64,000 nucleotides of DNA from assembly GCF_035989285.1 (NCBI RefSeq), contig NZ_CP108513.1, positions 1,054,001 to 1,118,000 of the forward strand. The letters run 5' to 3'. A program made the position numbers and the translations under genes. The notes below the pieces were generated by a model. That model did not search any database. It was given only the letters and a program-made list of their open reading frames with translations, and was not told the DNA's origin. Positions 28,527 to 37,463 of the stretch are shown here, in pieces. Origin of the DNA: Streptomyces sp. NBC_01235. Lineage in GTDB: Bacteria; Actinomycetota; Actinomycetes; Streptomycetales; Streptomycetaceae. Every line of letters begins with the position of its first letter. Position 1 is the first letter of the stretch.

Positions 28527-29461
28527 CCATCACCCCCACCCTTGATGAGGTACGGGAGCGCGGTGCGCTGCGTGCCGTGGTGAGCCGCGGCATCCGTGGG
28601 TTGTCGCTGTGCGGTGACGACGGCCGCTGGCGCGGGCTCGACACCGACATCGCCCGGGCCGTGGCGGCCGCCACCGTGGGTGACGGTGAGGCGGTCGAAT
28701 GGGTTCCCTCCGATCCCGCGGACCGGTTGACGCGGCTCGTCGCGGGCGATGCGGAACTGACCGTCTCCAATGTGAGCTGGACCCTGGGTCGCGAGGCGTC
28801 CCTGCCCGTGCTGTTCACCGGGGTCACCTGCTACGACGGTGAAGGCTTCCTCGTCCGCGCCGACAGTGGCGTGACCCGGCCCGAGCAGCTGGCGGGGCGG
28901 CGGGTGGCGGTGCAGGCGGGTACGACCAGTGCGGCCAACCTGGCGGCCTGGTTCGGTAGTCGGGGCCTGGCCGTCGAGCCGGTCGCCCATGCGACGCCGG
29001 CCGAGACGCTCGCGGCGTACGCGGCCGGTGAGTGCGCCGCCTACGTCCTGGACCGGGTCGCCCTGGCCGGGGAGCGGGCCGCGCTCGACGACCCGGCGGC
29101 GCACCGGATCCTCGACGAGGCGATCTCCCGCGAGCCGATGGCGGCTGCCGTGCGCGACGGTGATCCGGCGTGGTTCCGGCTGTGCCGGTGGGTGCTTCAG
29201 CTGCTCGTCTCCGCCGAGCAGCAGGTCGTCGAGGTGGGCGAGCGGGACAAGGCGCTCGCGCAGGCCGCTGAGATGGCGGGCGTCCATGGGCCCGCTGTCG
29301 GTCTCGACCAGGACTGGGCGGCCCGTGTCCTGGCCGCCGTCGGCACCTACGCAGAGGTCTACGACCGCAACCTCGGGCCGTCCACGGGTCTGGCAGTGCC
29401 GCGAGGGCTCAACGAACTGTTCACGCGAGGTGGTCTGCAGTACGCCGTCCCCCTCCACTGA
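28523..29461 (+). CDS. AapJ-like amino-acid binding protein without signal peptide
   Basis: 312 aa with the fold of family 3 solute-binding proteins: LDEVRERGALRAVVSRGIRG, GLDTDIARAVAAATVGDGEA, TVSNVSWTLGREASLPVLFT, GVTCYDGEGFLVRADSG and QLAGRRVAVQAGTTSAANLA, close to the AapJ/BztA branch for polar amino acids. No signal peptide or lipobox is present and no ABC permease or ATPase is nearby, so it is probably cytosolic. Cyclohexadienyl dehydratase shows that this fold can become an enzyme; binding or transforming a pathway amino acid is inferred. GTG start with GAGGAGCATCCT upstream, overlapping the 43-aa ORF stop. Confidence 0.75.
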   Translation: MTITPTLDEVRERGALRAVVSRGIRGLSLCGDDGRWRGLDTDIARAVAAATVGDGEAVEWVPSDPADRLTRLVAGDAELTVSNVSWTLGREASLPVLFTGVTCYDGEGFLVRADSGVTRPEQLAGRRVAVQAGTTSAANLAAWFGSRGLAVEPVAHATPAETLAAYAAGECAAYVLDRVALAGERAALDDPAAHRILDEAISREPMAAAVRDGDPAWFRLCRWVLQLLVSAEQQVVEVGERDKALAQAAEMAGVHGPAVGLDQDWAARVLAAVGTYAEVYDRNLGPSTGLAVPRGLNELFTRGGLQYAVPLH

Positions 29462-29498
29462 CCCATCCTCCCCTCCCCCCTTGGAAAGGCATCTCACC

Positions 29499-30491
29499 AT
29501 GAGTACTGACACCCGGCCGGCAAACACGGAGACGAAGGGAGCGATCGAGCTGACCCTCGCCATGGTGCTCTCCGGCACCCTCGGCGTCTTCGTCATCGAG
29601 TCCGGCGCGTCGCCCTTCAACGTGGTCTTCTTCCGCTGCCTGTTCGGCACGGCCACGCTCGGCCTCTACTGCCTGGTGCGCGGTTTCTTCAAAAACCACG
29701 GCTTCACCCCGAAGAAGCTCGGCCTGGCCGCACTGGGCGGTGTCTTCATCGTCTTCAACTGGGCGTTCCTCTTCGAGTCCTACGAGGACACGTCGATCTC
29801 GGTGGCGACCGTCGTCTACCACACGCAGCCGTTCTACGTGATGCTGCTGGGCGCCGTGCTTTTCCGTGACAAGCTCACGGCAGCGAAATTCGGCTGGCTG
29901 GGCGTCGCGTTCGTCGGTCTGATCCTGGTGGCCGGGGTGTCCGCGGCCGACCTGACCGGCAGCGGGGACAGCTCCTATCTGGCGGGGCTCGGGTACGCGC
30001 TGCTGGCTGCGGTGTTCTACGGGATCTCGACGGTCATCACCAAGCGGGTCACCGGGGTACGGCCGCATCTGGTCGCGCTGGTGCAGCTGGTGCTGGGCAT
30101 CTTCCTGCTGCTGCCGTTCACCACGCTGAGCGAGATGAAGGGGCTCGGCGGCGACTGGGGCTGGCTGGTGGGCCTCGGCGTCATCCACACCTGCGTGATG
30201 TACGTCCTCATGTACTCCGCGTACCAGAAGCTGCCGACCCCTAAGATCGCCGTTCTGGCGTTCGTGTACCCGGCGGTCGCGATGCTCATGGACTGGGCGG
30301 TGTACGGGCACAGCGTGAGTCTGCTGCAGGCTCTGGGTATTCCGCTGATCGTGGCGGCGAGCCTGGGCATCAACCTCGGCTGGTCCTTCGCCGGACGCCG
30401 GGCGCCTGTCGCGCCCGCCGAGGAGCCCGCACCGGCCGCCGGTGCGGTGGCCGCGTCCAAGACCGAGATCAAGACCGGAGGCACTCGATGA
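29499..30491 (+). CDS. EamA/DMT-family exporter
   Basis: 330-aa membrane protein with ten predicted helices in two EamA repeats (LAMVLSGTLGVFVIESGASPF, FRCLFGTATLGLY, VVYHTQPFYVMLLGAVLFRD, LAGLGYALLAAVFYGISTVI, ALVQLVLGIFLLLPF). DMT proteins of this kind export amino acids such as threonine or homoserine. Placed inside the operon, it is the probable exporter of the final product or an intermediate. RBS GGAAAGG; the stop overlaps the next ATG (ATGA). C-terminal tail is Ala/Pro-rich and cytosolic. Confidence 0.85.
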   Translation: MSTDTRPANTETKGAIELTLAMVLSGTLGVFVIESGASPFNVVFFRCLFGTATLGLYCLVRGFFKNHGFTPKKLGLAALGGVFIVFNWAFLFESYEDTSISVATVVYHTQPFYVMLLGAVLFRDKLTAAKFGWLGVAFVGLILVAGVSAADLTGSGDSSYLAGLGYALLAAVFYGISTVITKRVTGVRPHLVALVQLVLGIFLLLPFTTLSEMKGLGGDWGWLVGLGVIHTCVMYVLMYSAYQKLPTPKIAVLAFVYPAVAMLMDWAVYGHSVSLLQALGIPLIVAASLGINLGWSFAGRRAPVAPAEEPAPAAGAVAASKTEIKTGGTR

Positions 30492-31531
30492 CCCTCGTGA
30501 CCGACCCCGCAGCCCCGCGGATCGCGATCGTCGGCGCCACCGGCGCCGTGGGCAACACACTGATCGAGCTGATCGAACAGCGGGGTCTGCGCTACCGCGA
30601 CATCCGGTTGGTGGCGTCGGCGCGCTCGGCCGGCACGGAGTTGAGCGTGGACGGCGTGGCCCATCCGGTGCACGCGGTGGAGGAGTTCGACTTCGCCGGT
30701 GTCGACCTGGCGTTCTTCTCCGCCGGCACCGAGGCCAGTGAGCAGTGGGTGCCCAAGGCCACCGCGGCCGGCGCCGTCGTCATCGACAACACGATCGCCT
30801 TCCGCATGGACCCGGACACCCCGCTGGTGGTGCCGCAGGTCAACGCCCATGAGCTGGACACCCGTCCGAAGTCGGGTGTGATCGCCAATCCGAACTGCTC
30901 GACGATTCCGCTGGTGCGGCTGCTGCAGGGCGTCGAACAGCGATACGGCGTACGCCAGGCCGTGGTCAGCACCTATCAGGCGGCTTCGGGGCTGGGGCAT
31001 CCCGGTGTCGAGGAACTGATGAACGCCAGCCGCGCGACGCTGGAGCATCCCGGGGAGGTGTATCCCAGCAAGGAGTTCTCGCCGTCGCTCGCCTTCAACG
31101 TCATTCCGAAGATCGACCGTTTCCTGGACTCCGGCTTCACGCTGGAGGAGCAGAAGATGCTCCAGGAGTCCCGCAAGATCCTCGGCGTCCCTCATCTGGA
31201 CGTGACCACCACGTGTGTGCGGGTGCCGGTCGTCAACGGCCATTCGGAGGCCGTGTGGATCGAGACGCAGGGTGTCGTGGACCGGGCCGAGCTGGTCGAG
31301 TTGCTCGCCGCGCTGCCCGAGGTGACGGTGCACGACCGCCAGTCGCAGCATGAGTTCCCCACTCCCGCCACGATCGACGATCCGTACCGGGTGCACGTCG
31401 GCCGGGTCCGGGTGAACCCGAACAACCCGCGCGCCTTCTGGCTGTGGCTGGTCGCCGACAACCTCACCATCGGTGCGGCGCTGAACGCGATCCAGATCGC
31501 CGAGGAGCTCATAGCCCGGGGGACGCTGTGA
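30488..31531 (+). CDS. Aspartate-semialdehyde dehydrogenase, cluster copy
   Basis: 347 aa. Reduces an acyl phosphate of aspartate to the semialdehyde with NADPH. Rossmann start RIAIVGATGAVGNTLIELIE, catalytic Cys in GVIANPNCSTIPLVRLL, STYQAASGLGHPGVEELM, and the catalytic His region in RVPVVNGHSEAV. Length and motifs are those of a functional enzyme. It overlaps genes on both sides (ATGA, GTGA) in a block downstream of glutamate mutase, so its natural substrate may be 3-methylaspartyl phosphate rather than aspartyl phosphate (inference). Confidence 0.9.
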   Translation: MTLVTDPAAPRIAIVGATGAVGNTLIELIEQRGLRYRDIRLVASARSAGTELSVDGVAHPVHAVEEFDFAGVDLAFFSAGTEASEQWVPKATAAGAVVIDNTIAFRMDPDTPLVVPQVNAHELDTRPKSGVIANPNCSTIPLVRLLQGVEQRYGVRQAVVSTYQAASGLGHPGVEELMNASRATLEHPGEVYPSKEFSPSLAFNVIPKIDRFLDSGFTLEEQKMLQESRKILGVPHLDVTTTCVRVPVVNGHSEAVWIETQGVVDRAELVELLAALPEVTVHDRQSQHEFPTPATIDDPYRVHVGRVRVNPNNPRAFWLWLVADNLTIGAALNAIQIAEELIARGTL

Positions 31532-32667
31532 CGCGAGAGCCGCTGGACTCCTCGCAGCGGCCGCCGGCGGTGGTGAAGTTCGGGGGTTCCAGTTTCCGGA
31601 CCCTGGCGGCGTACGGGCAACTTGCCGAGGCGCTGTCGCGACGGGTCGAGGAGGAGAACACCCGCCTGGTGGTCGTGGTGAGCGGTCAGCCCGGTGAGAC
31701 GGAGCAGTTCCGGGACCGGCTGAGCAAGGTGAATCCGCATCCCGAGGACGAGACCGTCGCGGGTCTGCTGACCCTGGCCGACACGGTGGGCGCGCAGTTG
31801 CTGGCGACGGCCCTGCACCGGGAGGGCCGTACCTCCACGGTGCTGGCGGGGCACCAGCTGGGGCTCACCACCGACTCGTCGTTCATGTGGGCGCGCTTGG
31901 AGCACACCGATCCGGAGCCGCTGCGCTCGGCCGTGCGTGAGCACGACGTGGTGGTGGTGCCGGGTGGCCAGGCCGCCGACAAGGAGGGCCGGCCGACCTG
32001 GCTGGGCAAGAACAGTTCGGATCTGTCGGCGGTGGCCGTCGCGGCGGCTGTCGGTTCGCCGCGCTGCGAGATCCATTCGGACGTCGACGGCATCTACAGC
32101 TCCGACCCGCACCTGGTCACCGGCGCGCGGCTGCTGAGCGAGGTCTCGTACAACACGGCGGCGCTGATGTCGTTGTACGGCGCGAAGGTGCTGCACCGTC
32201 GGGCCGTGCGGTTGGCGCAGCGCAACCGGATCGAGATCGTCTGTCGTTACAACAGGCCGCCGTTTCCCGCGGGTTCGGTCATCGGCAGTGCCGGTTCCTC
32301 GGTGGCGGCGGTGGTGCTCAACCAGCGTTCGGCGGCTCTGCGGTACGAGACGGAGGAGCTCGCCGACCGCGCGTACACGGCCTTCCACGGCGCCAACATC
32401 GATGTCGTACGTCTGACCGCGGGGCCGCTGGTCGCGGTCACCGGAGGGTTCGTGGACCTTCCCGAGTTCCAACGGCGCAACGGTCTGGCGCCCGGCGAGT
32501 ACGCGGGGGTGCCGGTGACCGCGGTGCGCGGCAGCCAGGTGGTGACCCAGCTGGCGGCCGACGAGGAGGACGCGCTGCATCTGACGCAGCGTCTGCACGA
32601 TCACGTGAACCGTCCCGGCGCGGGCACCGATCCGAACGCGCCACTGCTCGAGCTGCAAGGAGTGTGA
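31528..32667 (+). CDS. Aspartate-kinase-like amino acid kinase, divergent
   Basis: 379 aa of the amino-acid kinase fold: VVKFGGSSFRTLAAYGQLAE at the N-terminus, AGHQLGLTTDSSF, LGKNSSDLSAVAVAAAVGSP, CEIHSDVDGIYSSDPHLVTG and TAALMSLYGAKVLHRRAVRL. Compared with housekeeping aspartokinase it is shorter, has KFGGSS for KFGGTS and LGKNSSD for the usual GRGGSD-type loop, and the C-terminal ACT region is reduced. Feedback control by lysine/threonine may be lost and the substrate changed, for example to 3-methylaspartate. Pairs with the preceding semialdehyde dehydrogenase (GTGA overlap). Confidence 0.82.
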   Translation: MTREPLDSSQRPPAVVKFGGSSFRTLAAYGQLAEALSRRVEEENTRLVVVVSGQPGETEQFRDRLSKVNPHPEDETVAGLLTLADTVGAQLLATALHREGRTSTVLAGHQLGLTTDSSFMWARLEHTDPEPLRSAVREHDVVVVPGGQAADKEGRPTWLGKNSSDLSAVAVAAAVGSPRCEIHSDVDGIYSSDPHLVTGARLLSEVSYNTAALMSLYGAKVLHRRAVRLAQRNRIEIVCRYNRPPFPAGSVIGSAGSSVAAVVLNQRSAALRYETEELADRAYTAFHGANIDVVRLTAGPLVAVTGGFVDLPEFQRRNGLAPGEYAGVPVTAVRGSQVVTQLAADEEDALHLTQRLHDHVNRPGAGTDPNAPLLELQGV

Positions 32668-32672
32668 ACCAC

Positions 32673-33713
32673 ATGACCGCCACCACCGACCACGGAGTGC
32701 CCGCCACGGCCGGCGTCGCCATGCCGACCTTCAGTGAGATCGCCCTGCCCGACGCGGTACGGGACGCGCTCGGCGAACAGCTGCGCGGCCTGCCGGATCC
32801 GAACATCGACATCGACCGCTCGTCCACCCGGCTGCTGCAGATCTTCGCGACGCTGCCGACCGACCTGCTGCAACAGGTCATGGACTTCGGCCGGCACATC
32901 GACACGCCAGGTGTCAGCCTGGTCAGCAACCTTCCGGTGGATCCGGTGATGCCGGACACACCGTCCGACGGCGGGCCCAGCACCGAGAAGCGGTCGTTCG
33001 TCGCCGAGGGGGTGCTGCTCGGGCTGAGCGGTCTGCTCGGGGAGCCGATGGGGGTGCTGACGGAGAAGGCGGGGCAGCTGATCCACGACGTCATCCCCGT
33101 CGCGGGGGGTTCACGGACCCAGACGAACCAGGGTTCGGAGGTCTTCCTCAATTTCCACAGCGACATCATGCACGACGTGATCGGCCGTTACGACGTCGCC
33201 AACCCCGACTTCCTGGTGCTGTCCTGCCTGCGTGCCGACCACGAGGGCATCGCCGGCACCTACTACGCCGATGCCCGCGACGTGTCGGCGGCGCTCGCCC
33301 CCGAGGTCCTGGAGACGCTGCGCAGTCCGCTGTTCCGGCTCAACGCCCCGGGCAGCTACGTCCGTGACGTCGCCGGCGGCCTGGATGTGCTGTCGGAACC
33401 GGTGCCGCTGATCAGCGGTCACACCGACTATCCCGAGATCGCGATCTCCGCCAACGGGGTGCACCCGCTGACCAGCGGCGCCCGCGCGGCGATGGACACC
33501 CTGCAGACGGTGTGCGGCGAGGTCGCGCACAGTGTCCGGTTGCGTCCCGGGCAGGCCCTGCTGATCAACAACCGCAAGGGGGTGCACGCGCGGTCCACGT
33601 TCACCGCCCGATACGACGGCAGGGACCGCTGGCTGCAGCGGACCTACGTGCGCCGCAGCCTGTGGAACGTGCGCTACCGGGTCACCGAGGACAACCGCCG
33701 GGTGCACTACTGA
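32673..33713 (+). CDS. Clavaminate-synthase-like Fe(II)/2-oxoglutarate oxygenase
   Basis: 346 aa. Belongs with clavaminate synthase and amino-acid hydroxylases: VFLNFHSDIMH (the HxD metal motif), FLVLSCLRADHEGIAGTYYA, RPGQALLINNRKGVHARSTF (distal His and 2OG-binding region) and ARYDGRDRWLQRTYVRR. Probably hydroxylates or desaturates a free or carrier-bound amino acid. ATG 32673 is preferred for its AAGGAG RBS with 10-nt spacing; GTG 32664 overlapping the kinase stop is also possible. It ends the first transcription unit, followed by a strong terminator. Confidence 0.85.
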   Translation: MTATTDHGVPATAGVAMPTFSEIALPDAVRDALGEQLRGLPDPNIDIDRSSTRLLQIFATLPTDLLQQVMDFGRHIDTPGVSLVSNLPVDPVMPDTPSDGGPSTEKRSFVAEGVLLGLSGLLGEPMGVLTEKAGQLIHDVIPVAGGSRTQTNQGSEVFLNFHSDIMHDVIGRYDVANPDFLVLSCLRADHEGIAGTYYADARDVSAALAPEVLETLRSPLFRLNAPGSYVRDVAGGLDVLSEPVPLISGHTDYPEIAISANGVHPLTSGARAAMDTLQTVCGEVAHSVRLRPGQALLINNRKGVHARSTFTARYDGRDRWLQRTYVRRSLWNVRYRVTEDNRRVHY

Positions 33714-33783
33714 CCGGCCGCCCCGGCCCCGGCCGCCCCGCGCCATCGCACCGATCCGGTGGCGCGCCGGGCTTCCCTGAGAA

Positions 33784-33826
33784 CCCCGTGTCACGCCGAG
33801 CGACCCTCGGCGCGGCACGGGGCTTT
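33784..33826 (+). terminator. Terminator ending the glutamate mutase operon
   Basis: Nested stem CCCCGTG...CGCCGAG / CTCGGCG...CACGGGG followed by CTTT, 70 bp after the oxygenase stop. The rest of the 318-bp gap (33714-34031) should hold the leuC-like gene promoter; no gene is seen there. Confidence 0.7.
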
Positions 33827-34031
33827 CGCGTGCCCGGGTCCGCCGTCGGCCGGCGGGGCTCGTCCGCCCCCGTGGTCGTCGGTGGCCGGGGCGGGCCGGG
33901 GTCCTCGCGGGGACGCCGGATGGCCTGGACCGGTCAGGCCCCTCGTGGCCAGCCGCAGGCCGGTGCCTGCGGGGTCCACGCGTCCGATGATCGACGTGTC
34001 GGCAGCAACCCGCAACGACGTGAGGGAGACC

Positions 34032-35432
34032 ATGGGCAGGACCTTGGCGCAGAAGACGTGGGACGCCCATGTCGTGCGGCGCTCCGGTGGCGGCGACGAT
34101 CTGATGTACATCGATCTGCAGCTGCTGCACGAGGTGAACACGCCCCAGGCGTTCGACCGGCTGCGCGCGGCGGGCCGTACCGTCCGCCGGCCGGACCTGA
34201 CGGTGGGCACCGAGGACCACAACACGCCGACGCTGGCACTGGACCGGGTCATCAAGGACCGTGAGGGCCGCCGGCAGGCGGAGCTGATGCGCTCCAACTG
34301 TGCCGAGTTCGGGATTCCGCTGCACCGCTTCGGGGACCGGGACCAGGGCATCGTGCATGTCATCGCGCCCGAGCTGGGTCTGGTGCGGCCGGGGATGACG
34401 ATCGTGTGCTGCGACTCGCACACCACCACTCTCGGCGCCTTCGGTGCACTGGCGTTCGGCATCGGGTCCAGTCAGGTCGAGCACGTGCTGGCCACCCAGA
34501 CGCTGCCGATGCGGCCGCTCAGGCAGATGTCCGTAACCGTGGACGGTGTCCTTCCGACGGGCGTGAGCGCCAAGGACCTGGTGCTCGCGCTGATCGCCCA
34601 GGTGGGCACTGCGGGCGGGCAGGGGCACGTCATCGAGTACCGCGGTGAGGGTGTGCGGGCGCTCTCGATGGAAGCGCGGATGACGCTGTGCAACATGTCG
34701 GTGGAGGCCGGGTCGCGTGCCGGGATGGTCGCCCCGGACGAGACGACCTTCGCCTATCTCGCCCGCTGCCCGGGGATGCCGCGCGGCGCCGACTGGGAGC
34801 GCGAGGTCGCGTACTGGCGCGCTCTGGCCGGTGACGCGGACGCCCTCTTCGACAAGGCCGTCACCCTGGACGCGCGCACCCTGAGTCCGTATGTGTCGTG
34901 GGGCACCAATCCCGCGCAGAGCGTCCCGCTGGACGGGCGGGTGCCCGCGCCCTCCGACTTCGCGCCGGGCGCGCAGCGTGACGCGGCACAACGGGCGCTG
35001 GCCTACATGGATCTGACGCCGGGGACGGCGCTGCGGGATGTCGCCGTGGACACCGTCTTCCTCGGGTCGTGCACCAACAGCCGTATCGAGGATCTGCGGG
35101 CCGCCGCGGACGTGCTGCGGGGCCGGAAGGTCGCGGACGGCCTGCACATGATGATCGTGCCCGGGTCGGCGCGGGTGCGGCGGCAGGCCGTCGAAGAGGG
35201 CCTGGACCGGGTGTTCGCGGAGGCGGGCGCCGATTTCCGGGCGGGCGCGGGCTGTTCGATGTGCGCGGCTCTCAACGAGGACCGGCTGCTGCCGGGGCAG
35301 CGCGCCGCCTCCACCAACAACCGCAACTTCGAGGGCCGGCAGGGCCGCGGGTCGCGCACCCACATCGTGTCGCCGGCGGTGGCCGCGGCCACCGCGGTCA
35401 CCGGACGCCTGTCCTCGCCCGCCGATCTGTGA
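34032..35432 (+). CDS. LeuC-like aconitase-family large subunit, cluster copy
   Basis: 466 aa, the usual length of isopropylmalate isomerase large subunits. 4Fe-4S ligands appear in [17 protein letters not shown] and [20 protein letters not shown]; also [42 protein letters not shown] and [20 protein letters not shown]. With the LeuD-like subunit it would isomerise or hydrate a malate-type acid; in a glutamate mutase context mesaconate/citramalate or a homologated malate are candidates (inference). Start ATG 34032 with a GAGGGAG RBS. Confidence 0.88.
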   Translation: MGRTLAQKTWDAHVVRRSGGGDDLMYIDLQLLHEVNTPQAFDRLRAAGRTVRRPDLTVGTEDHNTPTLALDRVIKDREGRRQAELMRSNCAEFGIPLHRFGDRDQGIVHVIAPELGLVRPGMTIVCCDSHTTTLGAFGALAFGIGSSQVEHVLATQTLPMRPLRQMSVTVDGVLPTGVSAKDLVLALIAQVGTAGGQGHVIEYRGEGVRALSMEARMTLCNMSVEAGSRAGMVAPDETTFAYLARCPGMPRGADWEREVAYWRALAGDADALFDKAVTLDARTLSPYVSWGTNPAQSVPLDGRVPAPSDFAPGAQRDAAQRALAYMDLTPGTALRDVAVDTVFLGSCTNSRIEDLRAAADVLRGRKVADGLHMMIVPGSARVRRQAVEEGLDRVFAEAGADFRAGAGCSMCAALNEDRLLPGQRAASTNNRNFEGRQGRGSRTHIVSPAVAAATAVTGRLSSPADL

Positions 35433-35447
35433 GACGAAAGGCCCGCC

Positions 35448-36056
35448 ATGGAGAAGTTCACCGTGCACACCGGTACGGCCGTCCCGTTGCGCCGCACCGA
35501 CGTCGACACCGACCAGATCATTCCCGTGCGGTTCTGTGCGAGCACCCGCCGCACCGGGCACGCGGACGCGTTGTTCGCCGACTGGCGGGCCGAGCCCGGC
35601 TTCGTCCTGGACCGGCCCGAGCGGGCGGGCGCCAGCGTTCTGGTGGCCGGTCAGGACTTCGGGACGGGTTCGTCGCGCGAGTACGCGGTATGGGCCTTGC
35701 AGGACTTCGGGTTCCGGGCCGTCGTCGCCCCTCGATTCGGTGACATCTTCCGCGGCAACGCGCTGATGAACGGCCTGCTCACGGTGGTCGTCCCGACCGA
35801 GGTGGTGGAGCGGCTGTGGGAGCTGACGGAGGGTGATCCGCGGGTCGGGGTCACCGTCGACCTGGAGCGCCGGGAAGTGCGGTGCGCCGGTCTCGTCCAG
35901 GCCTTCGACATCGACCCGGACGTACGGCGCAGGCTGCTGGGCGGCCTCGACGGCATCGCCGACACCCTGCGGTACGAGGCGGACATCGCCCGCTACGAGG
36001 CCGGGCGCCGGCCCGCGCTGCCGGTGACGGGCACTCCTGTGACGGTGGCGTCGTGA
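35448..36056 (+). CDS. LeuD-like aconitase-family small subunit, cluster copy
   Basis: 202 aa swivelling domain partner of the preceding LeuC-like protein: RRTDVDTDQIIPVRFC, GQDFGTGSSREYAVWALQDF, GFRAVVAPRFGDIFRGNALM and an ITVDLE-like C-terminal segment (VGVTVDLERREV). Fifteen bp after the leuC-like stop, with AAAGG RBS, so the two form one unit. Its stop overlaps the GTG of the following LysR gene. Confidence 0.9.
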   Translation: MEKFTVHTGTAVPLRRTDVDTDQIIPVRFCASTRRTGHADALFADWRAEPGFVLDRPERAGASVLVAGQDFGTGSSREYAVWALQDFGFRAVVAPRFGDIFRGNALMNGLLTVVVPTEVVERLWELTEGDPRVGVTVDLERREVRCAGLVQAFDIDPDVRRRLLGGLDGIADTLRYEADIARYEAGRRPALPVTGTPVTVAS

Positions 36057-36949
36057 AGCTCAACCAGTGCGCGGCGTTCGTCGCGATCGCCGACACCGGC
36101 ACCTTCACCAACGCGGCGCGTGCGCTGGGCGTCAGTCAGTCCGCCGTCAGTCACGCCATCGCCGGTCTGGAGACCGAGCTGGGGGTGACGCTGATGGTGC
36201 GGGACCGCTCCGGTGTGGAACTCACCGATGCCGGGCGCCGTGCCCTGGAGCCCGCGCGGGGCGTGGTGGCGCAGGCGGACCGGGTGCGGCGGGCGGTGCG
36301 CGGAACGGACACCGAACCCGAGGGCACCTTGCGGATAGGCACCAGTCAGAGCTTCGCGGCACGGCTGCTTCCGGCGTTGCTGTCGGAGCTGCATGTGCGC
36401 TATCCGCGGCTGCGGATCGAGCTGCGGGAGGGCGGCGACGCGCAGATCGCCCAGTGGCTGCGCGGACGCGGCGTCGATCTGGGCATCGTGTCGCTGCCCA
36501 AGCGGGGTCTGGTCACGGCGCCGCTGTTGCAGGACGAGATGTTCGCGGTGCTGCCGGAGCACCATCCGCTGGCCGCCCAGCGGGAGTTGCGCATCGGTGA
36601 GCTGGCCGCAGAGCCGTTTCTGATGCCGGTCGGCGGGGTCGAGACGATGGTGCGTGCCGCGTTCCGTACGGCCGGCCTCGAGCCCGAGGTGAGCCATCAG
36701 GTGCGGGACATCAACGCGCTGCTCGCGATGGTCGCCGCCGGGCTCGGCACGACGGTCATTCCCTGGCTGGCCCTGCCGCCGGCACTGCCGGAGGTGCGGC
36801 TGGTGCCGCTGTCCCCGGCAGTCGTGCGGCATCTGGGTATCGGTACGCGTACGGGCGCCGAGGAGTCCCCGGTGGTGGGAGCCTTCGTGCACGCGGCCCG
36901 GTCCCTGGCGCTGCGCAGTGACTGGAGGAGGCTTCCCGTTGCTGTGTAG
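36053..36949 (+). CDS. LysR-family regulator, second of the locus
   Basis: 298 aa. HTH at residues 1-60 (LNQCAAFVAIADTGTFTNAA RALGVSQSAVSHAIAGLE) and a periplasmic-protein-like effector domain (GTLRIGTSQSFAARLLPALL, LGIVSLPKRGLV, LGTTVIPWLALP). GTG start overlaps the LeuD-like stop (GTGA), so it is co-transcribed with the isomerase subunits and probably autoregulates the unit, sensing a pathway acid (inference). Confidence 0.87.
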   Translation: MKLNQCAAFVAIADTGTFTNAARALGVSQSAVSHAIAGLETELGVTLMVRDRSGVELTDAGRRALEPARGVVAQADRVRRAVRGTDTEPEGTLRIGTSQSFAARLLPALLSELHVRYPRLRIELREGGDAQIAQWLRGRGVDLGIVSLPKRGLVTAPLLQDEMFAVLPEHHPLAAQRELRIGELAAEPFLMPVGGVETMVRAAFRTAGLEPEVSHQVRDINALLAMVAAGLGTTVIPWLALPPALPEVRLVPLSPAVVRHLGIGTRTGAEESPVVGAFVHAARSLALRSDWRRLPVAV

Positions 36950-36995
36950 CCGGGGTGCCCGCGGGCCGCGGACACCGGGGCCGGCGGGCGGGAGG

Positions 36996-37406
36996 TCAGG
37001 TCACGAGGCGGGTCGGCGCGTGCCGGACGCCGAGCACGGTGCAGCCGGTCTTAGTGCTGACCTGGTGGACGCTGCCGGGCTGCTCGACGACGAGGTCGCC
37101 GGAGCGGTAGCAGTCGCCGTTGTCGTTGAGGAGCTCCCCCTCCAGGACGAGAATGAGCTCGTAGCCGAGGTGTTCGTGCAGGTCGCCGTGGGCGCCGGGG
37201 GCCATGCGGGTGATCATCGCGGCGCCCGGGTCGGCGCCGTCGGTCAGGTAGAGGCGGTGCAGGTCGACGCCGACGCGACCGGGTTCCTCCCAGCGCTCCC
37301 AGGGCAGGGCGTCCAGCCCGACGGGGTCGAAGATGTCGCGCAGGACGGTCACTTGGCGTTTCTGGGGCGAGGCGGTGGGGGCGGCGGGACGGGTGACGAC
37401 GGACAT
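36996..37406 (-). CDS. Small cupin protein
   Basis: 136-aa single-domain cupin. Metal motif: APGAHGDLHEHLGYELILVL (His, HxH, Glu) and the second motif with PGSVHQVSTKTGCTVL. It resembles ChrR-type and dioxygenase-like cupins, so a metal-dependent dioxygenase, isomerase or ligand sensor are all possible. It lies 57 bp downstream of the FAD/NAD(P) gene on the same strand and is probably its operon partner. Convergent with the LysR gene. Confidence 0.72.
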   Translation of the reverse strand: MSVVTRPAAPTASPQKRQVTVLRDIFDPVGLDALPWERWEEPGRVGVDLHRLYLTDGADPGAAMITRMAPGAHGDLHEHLGYELILVLEGELLNDNGDCYRSGDLVVEQPGSVHQVSTKTGCTVLGVRHAPTRLVT

Positions 37407-37463
37407 CGGTGTACTCGCTTTCCGGGGGCGGGACGTGGGACAGGGGCGGGTTCGTCGTACGGG

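Noticed and set aside
33111..35561. 816-codon minus-strand open frame
   Set aside because: Antisense to the leuC-like gene and adjacent oxygenase; composition is His/Arg/Gln-rich with no family signature.
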